The position numbers and the translations under genes are program-made. Source: Betaproteobacteria bacterium (GTDB taxonomy: Bacteria; Pseudomonadota; Gammaproteobacteria; Burkholderiales; CAIKXV01). Taken from it: DNA of 64,000 nucleotides. Of this stretch, positions 25,833 through 35,376 are shown one piece after another. The notes under the pieces were generated by a model, which had not been told where the DNA came from, did not search any database, and saw only the letters and a list, made by a program, of their open reading frames with translations. The stretch is taken from positions 16,105 to 80,104 of the forward strand of contig JAJTHE010000008.1 in the NCBI GenBank assembly GCA_021298815.1, given 5' to 3'. The first letter of the stretch is position 1. The number at the start of each line of letters is the position of its first letter.

Positions 25833-26639
25833 ATGTCTACTGCAACGCTGCCCGAGGAGCGGCACGGGGGACGCAGGCTGCCGGGCGTGCTGGCCAGGCT
25901 CCATCGCGGCCAGCCGGCGCTGGCCTGGTTCGCGGCCGCCATGCTGCTGCTCGCACTGCCGACGCTGCTGGCGCTGTCCCTCGATCCGCGCACCGTGCAC
26001 GGCGTCGCGAACTGGGCGAAGCCGCTGAAGTTCATGGTCTCGACCGCGCTGTTCGCGGCGACGATGGCATGGGCGATCGGCCTGCTGCCGGAAGCGGTGC
26101 GCCGCTCGCGCACGATCGTCGCGCTCGCCTGGCTCGCCGTCGGGACCGCGTCGTTCGAGGTCGGCTACATCTCGCTGCAGGCGGCGCTGGGTTCCCCTTC
26201 GCACTACAACACGGCGGATGCCTTCCATGCCGCGATGTTCGGGCTGATGGGCATCGCGGCGGTGGTGCTGGTGTCGACCCAGGCCGTGCTGGCTCGCGCG
26301 CTGCTGCGCCACGTGCGGCCCCTGACGCCGCTGGTGCTGGGGCTGGCGATCGGGCTGGTGCTCACCTGCGTGCTGTCGATCCTCAGCGGATTCCTGCTGG
26401 GTGGCCTGCGGCCGCCGGCTGGCTCCGGCCTGCCGCTGTTCGGCTGGCATGCCGGGGGCGGCGACCTCCGGCCGGCGCATTTCCTCGCCGTGCATGCGCA
26501 GCAGTTGCTGCCGCTGGCGGGCCTGGCCGTGCAGCGCCTGCTGCCGCGCCGACCGGCGGCTGCCCTGTGCGCGTTCACGGCTGCCTATGTCGCGGGCTGG
26601 GCCTGGCTGGTGGTCATCGGCCTGCGTCCGCCGGGCTGA
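25833..26639 (+). CDS. Multi-pass membrane protein, probable TetR target
   Basis: 268 aa with about seven membrane helices. Conserved-looking soluble edges are HGVANWAKPLKFMVST, SHYNTADAFHAAMFG and HAGGGDLRPAHFLAVHAQQ, with several His residues near the membrane. I do not recognise a family with certainty. It starts after AAGGAGTG, directly behind two TetR-type operators, so expression probably responds to a small ligand. Its 3' end overlaps the convergent Gfo/Idh gene by 26 bp. Confidence 0.75.
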   Translation: MSTATLPEERHGGRRLPGVLARLHRGQPALAWFAAAMLLLALPTLLALSLDPRTVHGVANWAKPLKFMVSTALFAATMAWAIGLLPEAVRRSRTIVALAWLAVGTASFEVGYISLQAALGSPSHYNTADAFHAAMFGLMGIAAVVLVSTQAVLARALLRHVRPLTPLVLGLAIGLVLTCVLSILSGFLLGGLRPPAGSGLPLFGWHAGGGDLRPAHFLAVHAQQLLPLAGLAVQRLLPRRPAAALCAFTAAYVAGWAWLVVIGLRPPG

Positions 26640-27732
26640 TCGGCAGCGCCACCGGCTGGCGCAGCCGTGCCGACAGGTCGTAGGCCTTGGCCAGCATCAA
26701 GCGGTCATGGCCGTCCTCGGCCGTCGCGTGGATGGTGCGCACGCCCAAGGACAGGCGTTCGAGCCAGGCCTGGGTCTCGTCATGCAGCGGCCCGCGCAGC
26801 GCACCCAGCGCCATGTCGCCCGCCGGCGTGCTGCCGATGAAGTCGACGCGGCGGCTGGCATCGGACAGGTAGGCGCCGCCCTGCGGCGCATCGGTGGCCA
26901 TCACGAAGTCGCGATGGGTGTCGTCGATGGTCATCACGCCCGAGGTGCCGACGATGCCGACCTCGAGCCCGTAGACCGCGCCGGGCCAGGACACCGGCAG
27001 TGCCCAGTTGACCATGCTCTGGTACAGCGTGCCGTCGTCGAACACCATCGTGCCAGCGGTGGCGTCGATGCCGCCGCAGGCCGGGCCCAGCGTCTTCGCG
27101 ACCGAGCGCGCGTCGACCTCGACCGGACGGCGACCTTCCATCATCCACATGACGATATCCAGCGCGTGCGTGCCGGAGATCACCATCGGCGAGTTGGGCA
27201 GCGGATCGGGTTCGCGGCGGTAGGCGTTCTCCGCCACCATCCGGTTCAGGAAAGCGCGCGTGGTGACGGTCGAGATGTCGCCCAGTCCGCCGCTGGCGAC
27301 CTTGTCCTTGGCCACCATCCAGCGTCGGCGGAACCGCTGCGTGTAGCCGATCAGCGCATCGACCCCCGATTCGCGGATGGCCTTCAGCACTCGCTCGGAT
27401 TCGCCGAGGTCGTTGGCGATCGGCTTCTCGATCAGCAGCGCCACCTTGTTCGGGTTCTCCAGCGCGGCCAGCGTCGGGCCGGCGTGCAGGTGGCCGACGG
27501 TCGAGATCAGGGCCGCCGTGACCTCCGGCCTGCGCAGCAGTTGCCGGTAGTCGTCCGTCACGAAGTCCGCGCCGAGCCGCTCGCCGACCAGCCTGCCGCG
27601 TGCCGGATCGATCTCGGCGATGCCGATCCAGTCGACCTGCGGGAAGCGTGCGGCGATCGCGCCGCGCATCAGGCCCACCCGGCCGGCCCCGACGATGGCC
27701 AGGCCGATCCGCTTCGGCGACGGGTTGCGCAT
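26614..27732 (-). CDS. Gfo/Idh/MocA-family NAD(P)-dependent oxidoreductase
   Basis: 372 aa. The N-terminal Rossmann fold starts GLAIVGAGRVGLMRG; the family EKP motif is in LLIEKPIANDLGES (about 100-113). The C-terminal substrate domain includes GYTQRFRRRW and MVISGTHALDIVMW, with the catalytic-type His. Members oxidise cyclitols, sugars or related polyols. It is the last gene of a minus-strand operon (Bug, dienelactone hydrolase, Bug, this gene), 10 bp after the preceding stop. Confidence 0.9.
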   Translation of the reverse strand: MRNPSPKRIGLAIVGAGRVGLMRGAIAARFPQVDWIGIAEIDPARGRLVGERLGADFVTDDYRQLLRRPEVTAALISTVGHLHAGPTLAALENPNKVALLIEKPIANDLGESERVLKAIRESGVDALIGYTQRFRRRWMVAKDKVASGGLGDISTVTTRAFLNRMVAENAYRREPDPLPNSPMVISGTHALDIVMWMMEGRRPVEVDARSVAKTLGPACGGIDATAGTMVFDDGTLYQSMVNWALPVSWPGAVYGLEVGIVGTSGVMTIDDTHRDFVMATDAPQGGAYLSDASRRVDFIGSTPAGDMALGALRGPLHDETQAWLERLSLGVRTIHATAEDGHDRLMLAKAYDLSARLRQPVALPISPADAGR

Positions 27733-27742
27733 CGCCGGGCGG

Positions 27743-28774
27743 TCAGTCCGGCTTCATCCCGGACTGCTTGACCAGCCGGGCATAGAGCGCAAGTTCGGTC
27801 TTCAGGAAGGCGGTGAATTCCTCCGGCGTGCTGGGCGTGGCATCGGCGCCCTGCGACAGCAGCCAGGCGACGAACTCCGGCTGCCTCAGGATCTTCACCA
27901 CCTCGGCATTGAGCCGCTGGACGATCTGCGCGGGCGTGCCGGCCGGCACCATCATGCCGTGCCAGGTGATCGCCTCGAAGCCTGGGAAGCCGGACTCGGC
28001 GATGGTGGGCATCTCGGGGATCGCGGCCGAGCGGCGTGCGCTGGTCACCGCCAGCGGCCGCAGGCGGCCACCCTTTATGAAGTTGAGGCTGGACCCGAGG
28101 CTCGCGAACATGAGCTGCGTCTCGCCGCCGATCAGGGCGGACAGCGCAGGCGCGCTGCCCTTGTACGGGACATGGACCATCTTCACGCCAGCCACGTCGC
28201 CGAACATCACGCCGGCCAGCTGGGCCGGCGTGCCGGTGCCCGATGAGCCGTAGTTCAACTGGCCAGGCCGCGCCTTGCCCAGCGCGATGAGGTCCTTCAC
28301 CGACTTCACCGGCATCGACGGGTGCACGACCAGGATGTTCGGGAAGGCGCTCAGCCGCGACACCGGCGCGAAGTCCTTCAGCGTGTCGTAGGGCAGCTTC
28401 GGGTGCAGGTTGGGGTTGATCGCGTTGGTCGTGTTCGACCCCATGAACAGCGTGTAGCCGTCCGGTGCCGAGCGCGCCGCCACCTCCGCGCCGACGATGG
28501 TGCCGGCGCCCGGGCGGTTCTCGACCACCACCGACATGCCACCCTGCTCGTTCAGCTTCTGCGCCACCGCGCGTGCGACCAGGTCGGCACCGCCGCCGGG
28601 CGGGAACGGGACGATGTAGCGCAGCGGCTTCGATGGCCAGGCCTGGGCGGCGGCGATGCCCGGGGCCGACAGCAGAACCGGCAGCAACGCCGGCAGCAAC
28701 CCCGGCAACAGCGCCGGTATCGCGCGCCCTGCGGTCGGACAGGCCGGCGCCCCGGCCATCGGCTTCGCCTGCAT
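27743..28774 (-). CDS. Bug-family substrate-binding protein
   Basis: 343 aa. Long leader with repeated LLPGLLPALLPVLL, cleaved near GIAAAQAW (residue 44). Landmarks: VPFPPGGGADLVARAV, VENRPGAGT, APDGYTLF, HVPYKGSAPA, IPEMPTIAESGFPGF. It begins 1 bp after the dienelactone hydrolase stop, so translational coupling is likely; ATG 28759 is an alternative start. Confidence 0.92.
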   Translation of the reverse strand: MQAKPMAGAPACPTAGRAIPALLPGLLPALLPVLLSAPGIAAAQAWPSKPLRYIVPFPPGGGADLVARAVAQKLNEQGGMSVVVENRPGAGTIVGAEVAARSAPDGYTLFMGSNTTNAINPNLHPKLPYDTLKDFAPVSRLSAFPNILVVHPSMPVKSVKDLIALGKARPGQLNYGSSGTGTPAQLAGVMFGDVAGVKMVHVPYKGSAPALSALIGGETQLMFASLGSSLNFIKGGRLRPLAVTSARRSAAIPEMPTIAESGFPGFEAITWHGMMVPAGTPAQIVQRLNAEVVKILRQPEFVAWLLSQGADATPSTPEEFTAFLKTELALYARLVKQSGMKPD

Positions 28775-28775
28775 G

Positions 28776-29684
28776 TCAGGCCAGGTGCTTGCGGAAGAAG
28801 GCCATCGTGCGATCCCATGACAGCTTCGCGGCGGCCTCGTTGTAGCGCGGCGTCGAATTGTTGTGGAAGCCGTGCTGCGTGCCGGGATACACATGCGACT
28901 CGAAGCTGACCCCCGCGGCCTTCTTGGCCTGCTCGAAGCCGGCCTTCAGCTTGTTGATGTTGTCGTCGTTCTCGGCGTAGTGCACCAGCAGCGGCGCGCG
29001 CATCTTCGGCACCGCGGTGGTTTCGGCCGCCGCGCCGTAGTAGGGCACGCCCGCCTGCAGGGCATCGCCCATCTGCGTCGCCAGCCAGTTGGTCGTGCCG
29101 CCGCCCCAGCAGAATCCGGTGACGCCCAGCCTGCCGCTGGACAGGGCATGCGCCTTCAGGAAGGTGGCGCTGTTCAGCATGTCGGTGCGTAGCCTCGGCT
29201 GGTCGAGCTTGGCCTGCAGCATCCGGCCGTCGTCGTCGTTGCCCGGGTAGCCGCCCGCCGGGAACAGCCCGTCGGGTGCCAGCGCGAGGAAACCGTCGAC
29301 CGCGGCGCGGCGCGCGACATCCTCGATGTACGGATTCAGCCCGCGGTTCTCGTGGATCACCAGCACGGCCGGGAACGGGCCCTTGCCGGCCGGCTGCACG
29401 AGGTAGCCCCGCATCTGCCCCGAGTTCCCGCCGGGCGACGGATAGTTCACGTACTGCGCGCGGATGCGCGAATCGGTGAACGAGATCGTCTGCGCCGCGG
29501 CATAGCGCGGCATCAGCGCCTGCGCCATCGCCAGCCCGCCGGCGGTGACCGCGGCCGCGCGCAGCAGGAACTCGCGCCGGTCCATCCGGCCATGGCAGTA
29601 CTCGTCGTACAGGTCGAACACCCGCTGGTCGATCTCGATCTGGGTGAGTCCGCGGGGCTGGTCGAGCAGGGCGCTGTCGGTCAT
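28776..29684 (-). CDS. Exported dienelactone hydrolase-family protein (Tat signal)
   Basis: 302 aa alpha/beta hydrolase. The Cys nucleophile is in GFCWGGGT; the acid is in HYAENDDN and the His in GTQHGFHNN; the HENRG Glu typical of dienelactone hydrolases is present. A twin-arginine motif (MDRREFLLRAAAV) precedes a hydrophobic stretch ending AAAQ, so it is probably exported folded, which is unusual since classical ClcD is cytoplasmic. The second ATG was chosen because GAGGA abuts the first one. Flanked on both sides by Bug receptor genes in one operon. Confidence 0.9.
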   Translation of the reverse strand: MTDSALLDQPRGLTQIEIDQRVFDLYDEYCHGRMDRREFLLRAAAVTAGGLAMAQALMPRYAAAQTISFTDSRIRAQYVNYPSPGGNSGQMRGYLVQPAGKGPFPAVLVIHENRGLNPYIEDVARRAAVDGFLALAPDGLFPAGGYPGNDDDGRMLQAKLDQPRLRTDMLNSATFLKAHALSSGRLGVTGFCWGGGTTNWLATQMGDALQAGVPYYGAAAETTAVPKMRAPLLVHYAENDDNINKLKAGFEQAKKAAGVSFESHVYPGTQHGFHNNSTPRYNEAAAKLSWDRTMAFFRKHLA

Positions 29685-29721
29685 CTGCATTCCTCGTGGG
29701 TGGATGGGTGCACCGGAGCGG

Positions 29722-30717
29722 TCATTCTGCCTTGGCCTTCGATTCCCGGATCACCTTTGCCCAGCGCGCGATCTCGGCCGCGAGGTACCGGGCGAAGAAG
29801 TCCGGCGGCTCGGCGATCGGGTCCGCGCCCATCTGCGCCAGCCGGTCGCGCACGTCGGGCTTCTGCACCGCCTTCACCGCGACGTCGTTGAGCAGGGAGA
29901 TCACCTCACGCGGCGTGCCCGCAGGCGCGAGCAGCCCGTACCAGGTCTCGGTGACGAAGCCAGGGATGCCGCCTTCCACCATCGTCGGCAGGTTCGGCAG
30001 CAGCGGGGAGCGTTTCGCGCTGGTGATGCCCAGGGCTCGCACGCGACCGGGCGTCATCAGCGGCTGCGCGGACGGGATGTTGTTGAACGCGAAGTCGACT
30101 TCGCCGCTCGCCAGCCCGGCCAGCGACGGTGCGCTGCCCTTGTACGGGACATGGGTCATGTCCACGCCGATCATCACCTTCAGCATCTCGCCGGACAGGT
30201 GCTGCGAGCTGCCGACGCCGGAGGACGAAAAGTTGAGCCTGCCCGGGTTCTTGCGTGCGACCGAGATGAATTCCTTCACCGACTTCGCCGGGAAGGACGG
30301 ATGCACCAGCAGCAGGTTCGGGCTGGTGGCGAACACGGCGATCGGTGCGAAGTCCTTCACCGGGTCGTAGTTGATCTTCGCGTACAGGCTCACGTTGATG
30401 CCGTGCGCGGCCGAACTCATGAACAGCGTGTAGCCGTCGGCGGGCTGGCGTGCGACGAACTCGGCGGCGACGTTCTGTGCCGCGCCCGGCCGGTTCTCGA
30501 CCACCACCGGCTGGGCGAGCGCGGCCGAGACCTCCTGCGCGATCAGGCGGCCCATGATGTCGGTGCCGCCGCCCGGGGCGTAGCCGACGATCATCCGGAT
30601 CGGTTTGGCCGGGAACTTCTGGGCCAGGACCGCGGGGACGGTCGCCGCCAGTGCGACGGCGGCCACCGCCACCAGCAGGGGGACGCTGCCACGGCGGGCC
30701 TGGGTCTTTCTGTGCAT
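29722..30717 (-). CDS. Bug-family substrate-binding protein
   Basis: 331 aa. Signal peptide to about residue 32 (PAVLAQ). Landmarks: VGYAPGGGTDIMGRL, VENRPGAAQN, PADGYTLF, HVPYKGSAPS, LPNLPTMVEGGIPGF. ATG lies behind AGGAGGAG. It is the first gene of the four-gene minus-strand operon with the exported dienelactone hydrolase, and diverges from gnd. Confidence 0.92.
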   Translation of the reverse strand: MHRKTQARRGSVPLLVAVAAVALAATVPAVLAQKFPAKPIRMIVGYAPGGGTDIMGRLIAQEVSAALAQPVVVENRPGAAQNVAAEFVARQPADGYTLFMSSAAHGINVSLYAKINYDPVKDFAPIAVFATSPNLLLVHPSFPAKSVKEFISVARKNPGRLNFSSSGVGSSQHLSGEMLKVMIGVDMTHVPYKGSAPSLAGLASGEVDFAFNNIPSAQPLMTPGRVRALGITSAKRSPLLPNLPTMVEGGIPGFVTETWYGLLAPAGTPREVISLLNDVAVKAVQKPDVRDRLAQMGADPIAEPPDFFARYLAAEIARWAKVIRESKAKAE

Positions 30718-30908
30718 GGGATCTCCTCCTGGGGGATTGCTTTCATGTGCACCTTGGCGTGCAACCCGGCTTGAATCGTACACTGCCGCAGGAGGGGTCG
30801 CGTGTCCGCCGGCGGCCCCGCGCTGCGTGCGGCCGGGTGCGCGGCAGGGCGGCGTGGCCGGGCGCGGCGCCGGCCGGCGGGTACACTTGCCGGCAGGAGG
30901 GCTCACGC

Positions 30909-31826
30909 ATGGAACTCGGATTCATCGGTCTCGGCCGCATGGGCGGCAACATGGTCGCTCGCCTGCTCGCCGGCCGGTCGATCCGGGTGGTGGTGCACGA
31001 CCGCTCGGAAGAACCGGTGAAGGCGCTGGTGGCGAAGGGGGCGCTCGCGGCCGGGTCGCCGACGCAGCTGGTGTCGATGCTCGGCGCCAGCCCGCGGGTG
31101 GTCTGGCTGATGCTGCCGGCGGGCGAGGTCACCGAAGTGATCTACCGCGAGGTGCGCGAGCAGCTCGGCGAAGGCGACATCCTGGTCGACGGCGCGAACT
31201 CGAACCATCGCGACACCTCGCGCCGGGCGCTCGAGTGCGCGGCACGCGGCATCCGCCTGCTCGGCGTCGGCGTCAGCGGCGGCATCGTCGCGGCCGACAG
31301 CGGCTACCCGATGATGATCGGCGGCGATCCGGCGGCCTATGCGCATTGTCTGCCGCTGTTCCAGGGCCTCGGGCTCGACAAGGGCTATGCGCTCGTCGGC
31401 AGCGATCCATCCGCCGGCCACTACGTGAAGATGGTGCACAATGCGATCGAGTACGGAATGATGCAGGCGATCGCCGAAGGCTTCGACCTGCTGCAGAACG
31501 GTTCGGTCAAGGGACTGGACCTGCCGGGCATCGCCGGCATCTGGAACCACGGTACCATCGTCAGCTCGTTCCTGATGCAGATGACCGCCAACGCGCTCGC
31601 CCGCGACGCGGACCTGTCCGGCCTGGCGCCGTTCGTGGCCGACAGCGGCGAGGGCCGCTGGGCGGCGATCGAGGCGATGGAACACAGCGTGCCGTTCGTC
31701 GCGAATACCTATGCGCTGCATGCACGCTACCAGTCGCGCGATCCGAACTCGCTCGCGCTGCGCCTGCTGTCCGCGATGCGCCGCGAGTTCGGCGGCCATG
31801 CGGTGAAGCCGGCCGGGACCGACTGA
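30909..31826 (+). CDS. gnd: 6-phosphogluconate dehydrogenase (short, decarboxylating type)
   Basis: 305 aa. N-terminal GFIGLGRMGGNM nucleotide site with HDRSEEPV; substrate motif GVGVSGGIVAADSGYP; catalytic Lys/Asn in YVKMVHNAIEYGMMQ. It oxidises 6-phosphogluconate to ribulose 5-phosphate and CO2. About 300 aa matches the short tetrameric class rather than the 470-aa dimeric form. The position after the first strand (VVVHDRSEE) is Asp, which usually favours NAD over NADP. First gene of gnd-pgl-zwf. Confidence 0.93.
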   Translation: MELGFIGLGRMGGNMVARLLAGRSIRVVVHDRSEEPVKALVAKGALAAGSPTQLVSMLGASPRVVWLMLPAGEVTEVIYREVREQLGEGDILVDGANSNHRDTSRRALECAARGIRLLGVGVSGGIVAADSGYPMMIGGDPAAYAHCLPLFQGLGLDKGYALVGSDPSAGHYVKMVHNAIEYGMMQAIAEGFDLLQNGSVKGLDLPGIAGIWNHGTIVSSFLMQMTANALARDADLSGLAPFVADSGEGRWAAIEAMEHSVPFVANTYALHARYQSRDPNSLALRLLSAMRREFGGHAVKPAGTD

Positions 31827-32575
31827 TGGGCCGGCTGGTCCGGCTGCCGGAACGCACGGCGCTGGACCGGGCCTGCGCCGCCTGGCTGGCGCGCCGGCTG
31901 CAGTCCGGCGCCGGCCCGGTCGTGTTCGCCGCCTGCGGCGGACGCAGCGTGGACGGCATCCTGGCGGCGCTGCCCGGGCAGGCAGGCGTGCCCTGGGAGC
32001 GGGTGCATGTCTTCCTGGTCGATGAACGCGTGGTGCCTGCGGGCCATGCCGACAGCAACCTGCGGCAACTGCACGCAGGGCTGGTGGCGCCGCTCGCGTC
32101 GGCGGGGCTGCTGCCTGCGGGCAACTTGCACGCCTTCGCCTTCCCGCAGCATCCCTCGGTCGCCGCCGAGGCCGCGGCGGTGGAGTCCTGCAACCGGGCG
32201 CTGCGGGCGCTTGGCGGACGCTTCGATGCCGTGCTGCTCAGCGCCGGCGAGGATGGCCATGTCGCCGCGCTGTTCCCCGGCCACCGGTCGTTCGACGATC
32301 CCGCGCAGGGCTACATCCGGTTCGACGACTCGCCGAAGCCGCCCGCGTCGCGGGTCAGCGCGTCGCGGGCCCTGCTGCTGCGTTCGCGCGCGGCGGCCCT
32401 GGTGTTCGCCGGGGAATCGAAGCGCGCTGCGCTGGCGGGGTTCATCGCCTGCGGCAGGCCGGATCCCGATGCAGGCCTCGGCCGGCTGGCAGTGCTCGAC
32501 AGGCAGCCCGTTCCCGCCTGCCTCGTGCGTGCGCTGCCGGAGTGGGCGGCCTTCACCGACCTGGACCACCGATGA
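31826..32575 (+). CDS. pgl: 6-phosphogluconolactonase
   Basis: 249 aa, NagB/RpiA-like fold. Motifs: AACGGRSVDGIL (phosphate loop), VFLVDERVVPAGHADSN, and GEDGHVAALFPGH with the catalytic-type His. It hydrolyses 6-phosphogluconolactone. Its ATG overlaps the gnd TGA by one base and its stop overlaps the zwf start (ATGA), so all three are translationally coupled. Confidence 0.93.
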   Translation: MGRLVRLPERTALDRACAAWLARRLQSGAGPVVFAACGGRSVDGILAALPGQAGVPWERVHVFLVDERVVPAGHADSNLRQLHAGLVAPLASAGLLPAGNLHAFAFPQHPSVAAEAAAVESCNRALRALGGRFDAVLLSAGEDGHVAALFPGHRSFDDPAQGYIRFDDSPKPPASRVSASRALLLRSRAAALVFAGESKRAALAGFIACGRPDPDAGLGRLAVLDRQPVPACLVRALPEWAAFTDLDHR

Positions 32576-34053
32576 GCGCGCCCGCAAGCCGCTGCGAGCC
32601 CTGCGTGATCCTCGTGTTCGGGGCCACCGGCGACCTCGCCAGGCGCAAGATCTTCCCTGCGCTGCTCGCGCTGCATCGCCGCGGCTTCCTGCACGCGCAC
32701 ACGCCGGTGGTCGCGGTGTCGCGTCGCCCGCTGTCGGTCGCGGACCTGCTGGCGCCCCTGCACCTCGAAGGCGGTGGGGACGACGCGGAAGCGCTGCGTG
32801 CGTTCGCCGCATCGGTGCGCTGCATCGCGTTCGACCACGGCGAGGCCACGCTGCCTGCCTTCGTCGCAGCGGTCGACGACCTCGCGCGAGCGCGCGGGGC
32901 CGGCCCGGCGCGGGCGGTGTACTTCGCGCTGCCGGCCGACGCGTTCGAGCCGACCGCCGCGCTGCTGGTGAAGGGCGGGCTGTTCCAGGGCGAAGGCTGG
33001 CGCCGGCTGTGCTTCGAGAAGCCGTTCGGCCACGACCTCGCGTCCGCGCGCGAGCTCAATGCGAAGATCACGCGCCACTTCGACGAGTCGTCGATCTACC
33101 GGATCGACCACTACCTGGGCAAGGAGCTGGTGCGCAACCTGATGGTGATGCGTTTCGCCAACCCGCTGTTCGGGCAGATCTGGAACCGCGGGTTCATCGA
33201 CCATGTGCAGGTGACGATCGCCGAGACGCTCGGCGTGGAAGGGCGCGCCGGCTACTACGAGAAGGCCGGCGCGGTGCGCGACATGATGCAGAACCACCTG
33301 ATGCAGGTGCTGGCACTGGCCGCGATGGAGCCGCCGAAGGCGCTGGATGCCGACAGCGTGCGCGACGCGATGGTCGAGGTGGTGCGCCAGCTGGTGCCCC
33401 CGTCCGGCGGCGACTTCGTGCTCGGGCAGTTCGCGCCAGGCGAAGCGGGCGGCAGGCCGGTGCCGGGTTACCGCGAAGAGCCGGGGGTCGATCCGGCCTC
33501 GGACACCGAGACCTTCGTGGCGGTGCGCGCCTGCATCGACAATCCGCGCTGGCAGGGCGTGCCGTTCTTCCTGCGCACCGGCAAGCGGATGGGACGCAGG
33601 CTGGCCGAGGCGAACATCGTGCTGCGTGCGCAGCCCGGCACCCTGTTCCGCGCCGACCGTGCGGTCGAAGGCGAGCCCGGACCGAACGTGATCTCGATCC
33701 GCATCCAGCCCAACGAAGGCATCTCGGTGGAGTTCACGGTGAAGGCCCCGGGGGAGGGCCTGCGGCTGGAGACCGCGGTGATGGAGCACTGCCATCATTG
33801 CGTGTACGGGCTCAATACCGCGGAGGCCTACGAGATCCTGCTGCACGAATTCCTGGCCGGCGACCAGACGCTGTTCACGCGATGGGATTTCGTGGAGGCG
33901 AGCTGGCGCTGGGTGGATGCGATCACCGCCGCCCGCGACGGCCAGGCGAGTGCGTTTCCCAACTATGCCGCCGGCACTTCCGGCCCGGCACAGGCGGAAG
34001 GCCTCCTCGGCGAGGGGCGGGACTGGATCGTCTCCCGTGACATCCTGTCATGA
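32572..34053 (+). CDS. zwf: Glucose-6-phosphate 1-dehydrogenase
   Basis: 493 aa. Dinucleotide fold FGATGDLARRK; FEKPFGHD; active-site signature RIDHYLGKE with catalytic Lys and His; C-terminal RWDFVEASWRW. It oxidises glucose 6-phosphate to the lactone, feeding the two upstream enzymes. Full length. Gene order is the reverse of the reaction order. No adjacent edd/eda, so the operon serves the oxidative pentose phosphate branch. Confidence 0.96.
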   Translation: MSAPASRCEPCVILVFGATGDLARRKIFPALLALHRRGFLHAHTPVVAVSRRPLSVADLLAPLHLEGGGDDAEALRAFAASVRCIAFDHGEATLPAFVAAVDDLARARGAGPARAVYFALPADAFEPTAALLVKGGLFQGEGWRRLCFEKPFGHDLASARELNAKITRHFDESSIYRIDHYLGKELVRNLMVMRFANPLFGQIWNRGFIDHVQVTIAETLGVEGRAGYYEKAGAVRDMMQNHLMQVLALAAMEPPKALDADSVRDAMVEVVRQLVPPSGGDFVLGQFAPGEAGGRPVPGYREEPGVDPASDTETFVAVRACIDNPRWQGVPFFLRTGKRMGRRLAEANIVLRAQPGTLFRADRAVEGEPGPNVISIRIQPNEGISVEFTVKAPGEGLRLETAVMEHCHHCVYGLNTAEAYEILLHEFLAGDQTLFTRWDFVEASWRWVDAITAARDGQASAFPNYAAGTSGPAQAEGLLGEGRDWIVSRDILS

Positions 34054-34071
34054 GTAACATGCTTGTCATGT
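34046..34071 (+). promoter_or_regulatory. Repeated TGTCATG motifs upstream of phnA
   Basis: TGTCATG at 34046-34052 and 34064-34070, 18 bp apart. The second lies in an inverted repeat ACATG-CTTGT-CATGT (34057-34071). The first half resembles a PHO-box half-site, but the 18-bp period differs from the 11-bp PHO spacing. A regulator site for phnA is possible. Confidence 0.35.
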
Positions 34072-34078
34072 AAAGTAA

Positions 34079-35329
<1,251 letters not shown>

Positions 35330-35376
35330 CAGCGCCCGGTCGCCCGCACAGCCGGGCGTGGCGCCAGGAGGAATCC

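Noticed and set aside
34045-34069. PHO box before phnA
   Set aside because: The CTGTCAT-like halves are 18 bp apart rather than 11, and phnA in characterised systems is substrate-induced rather than phosphate-controlled.
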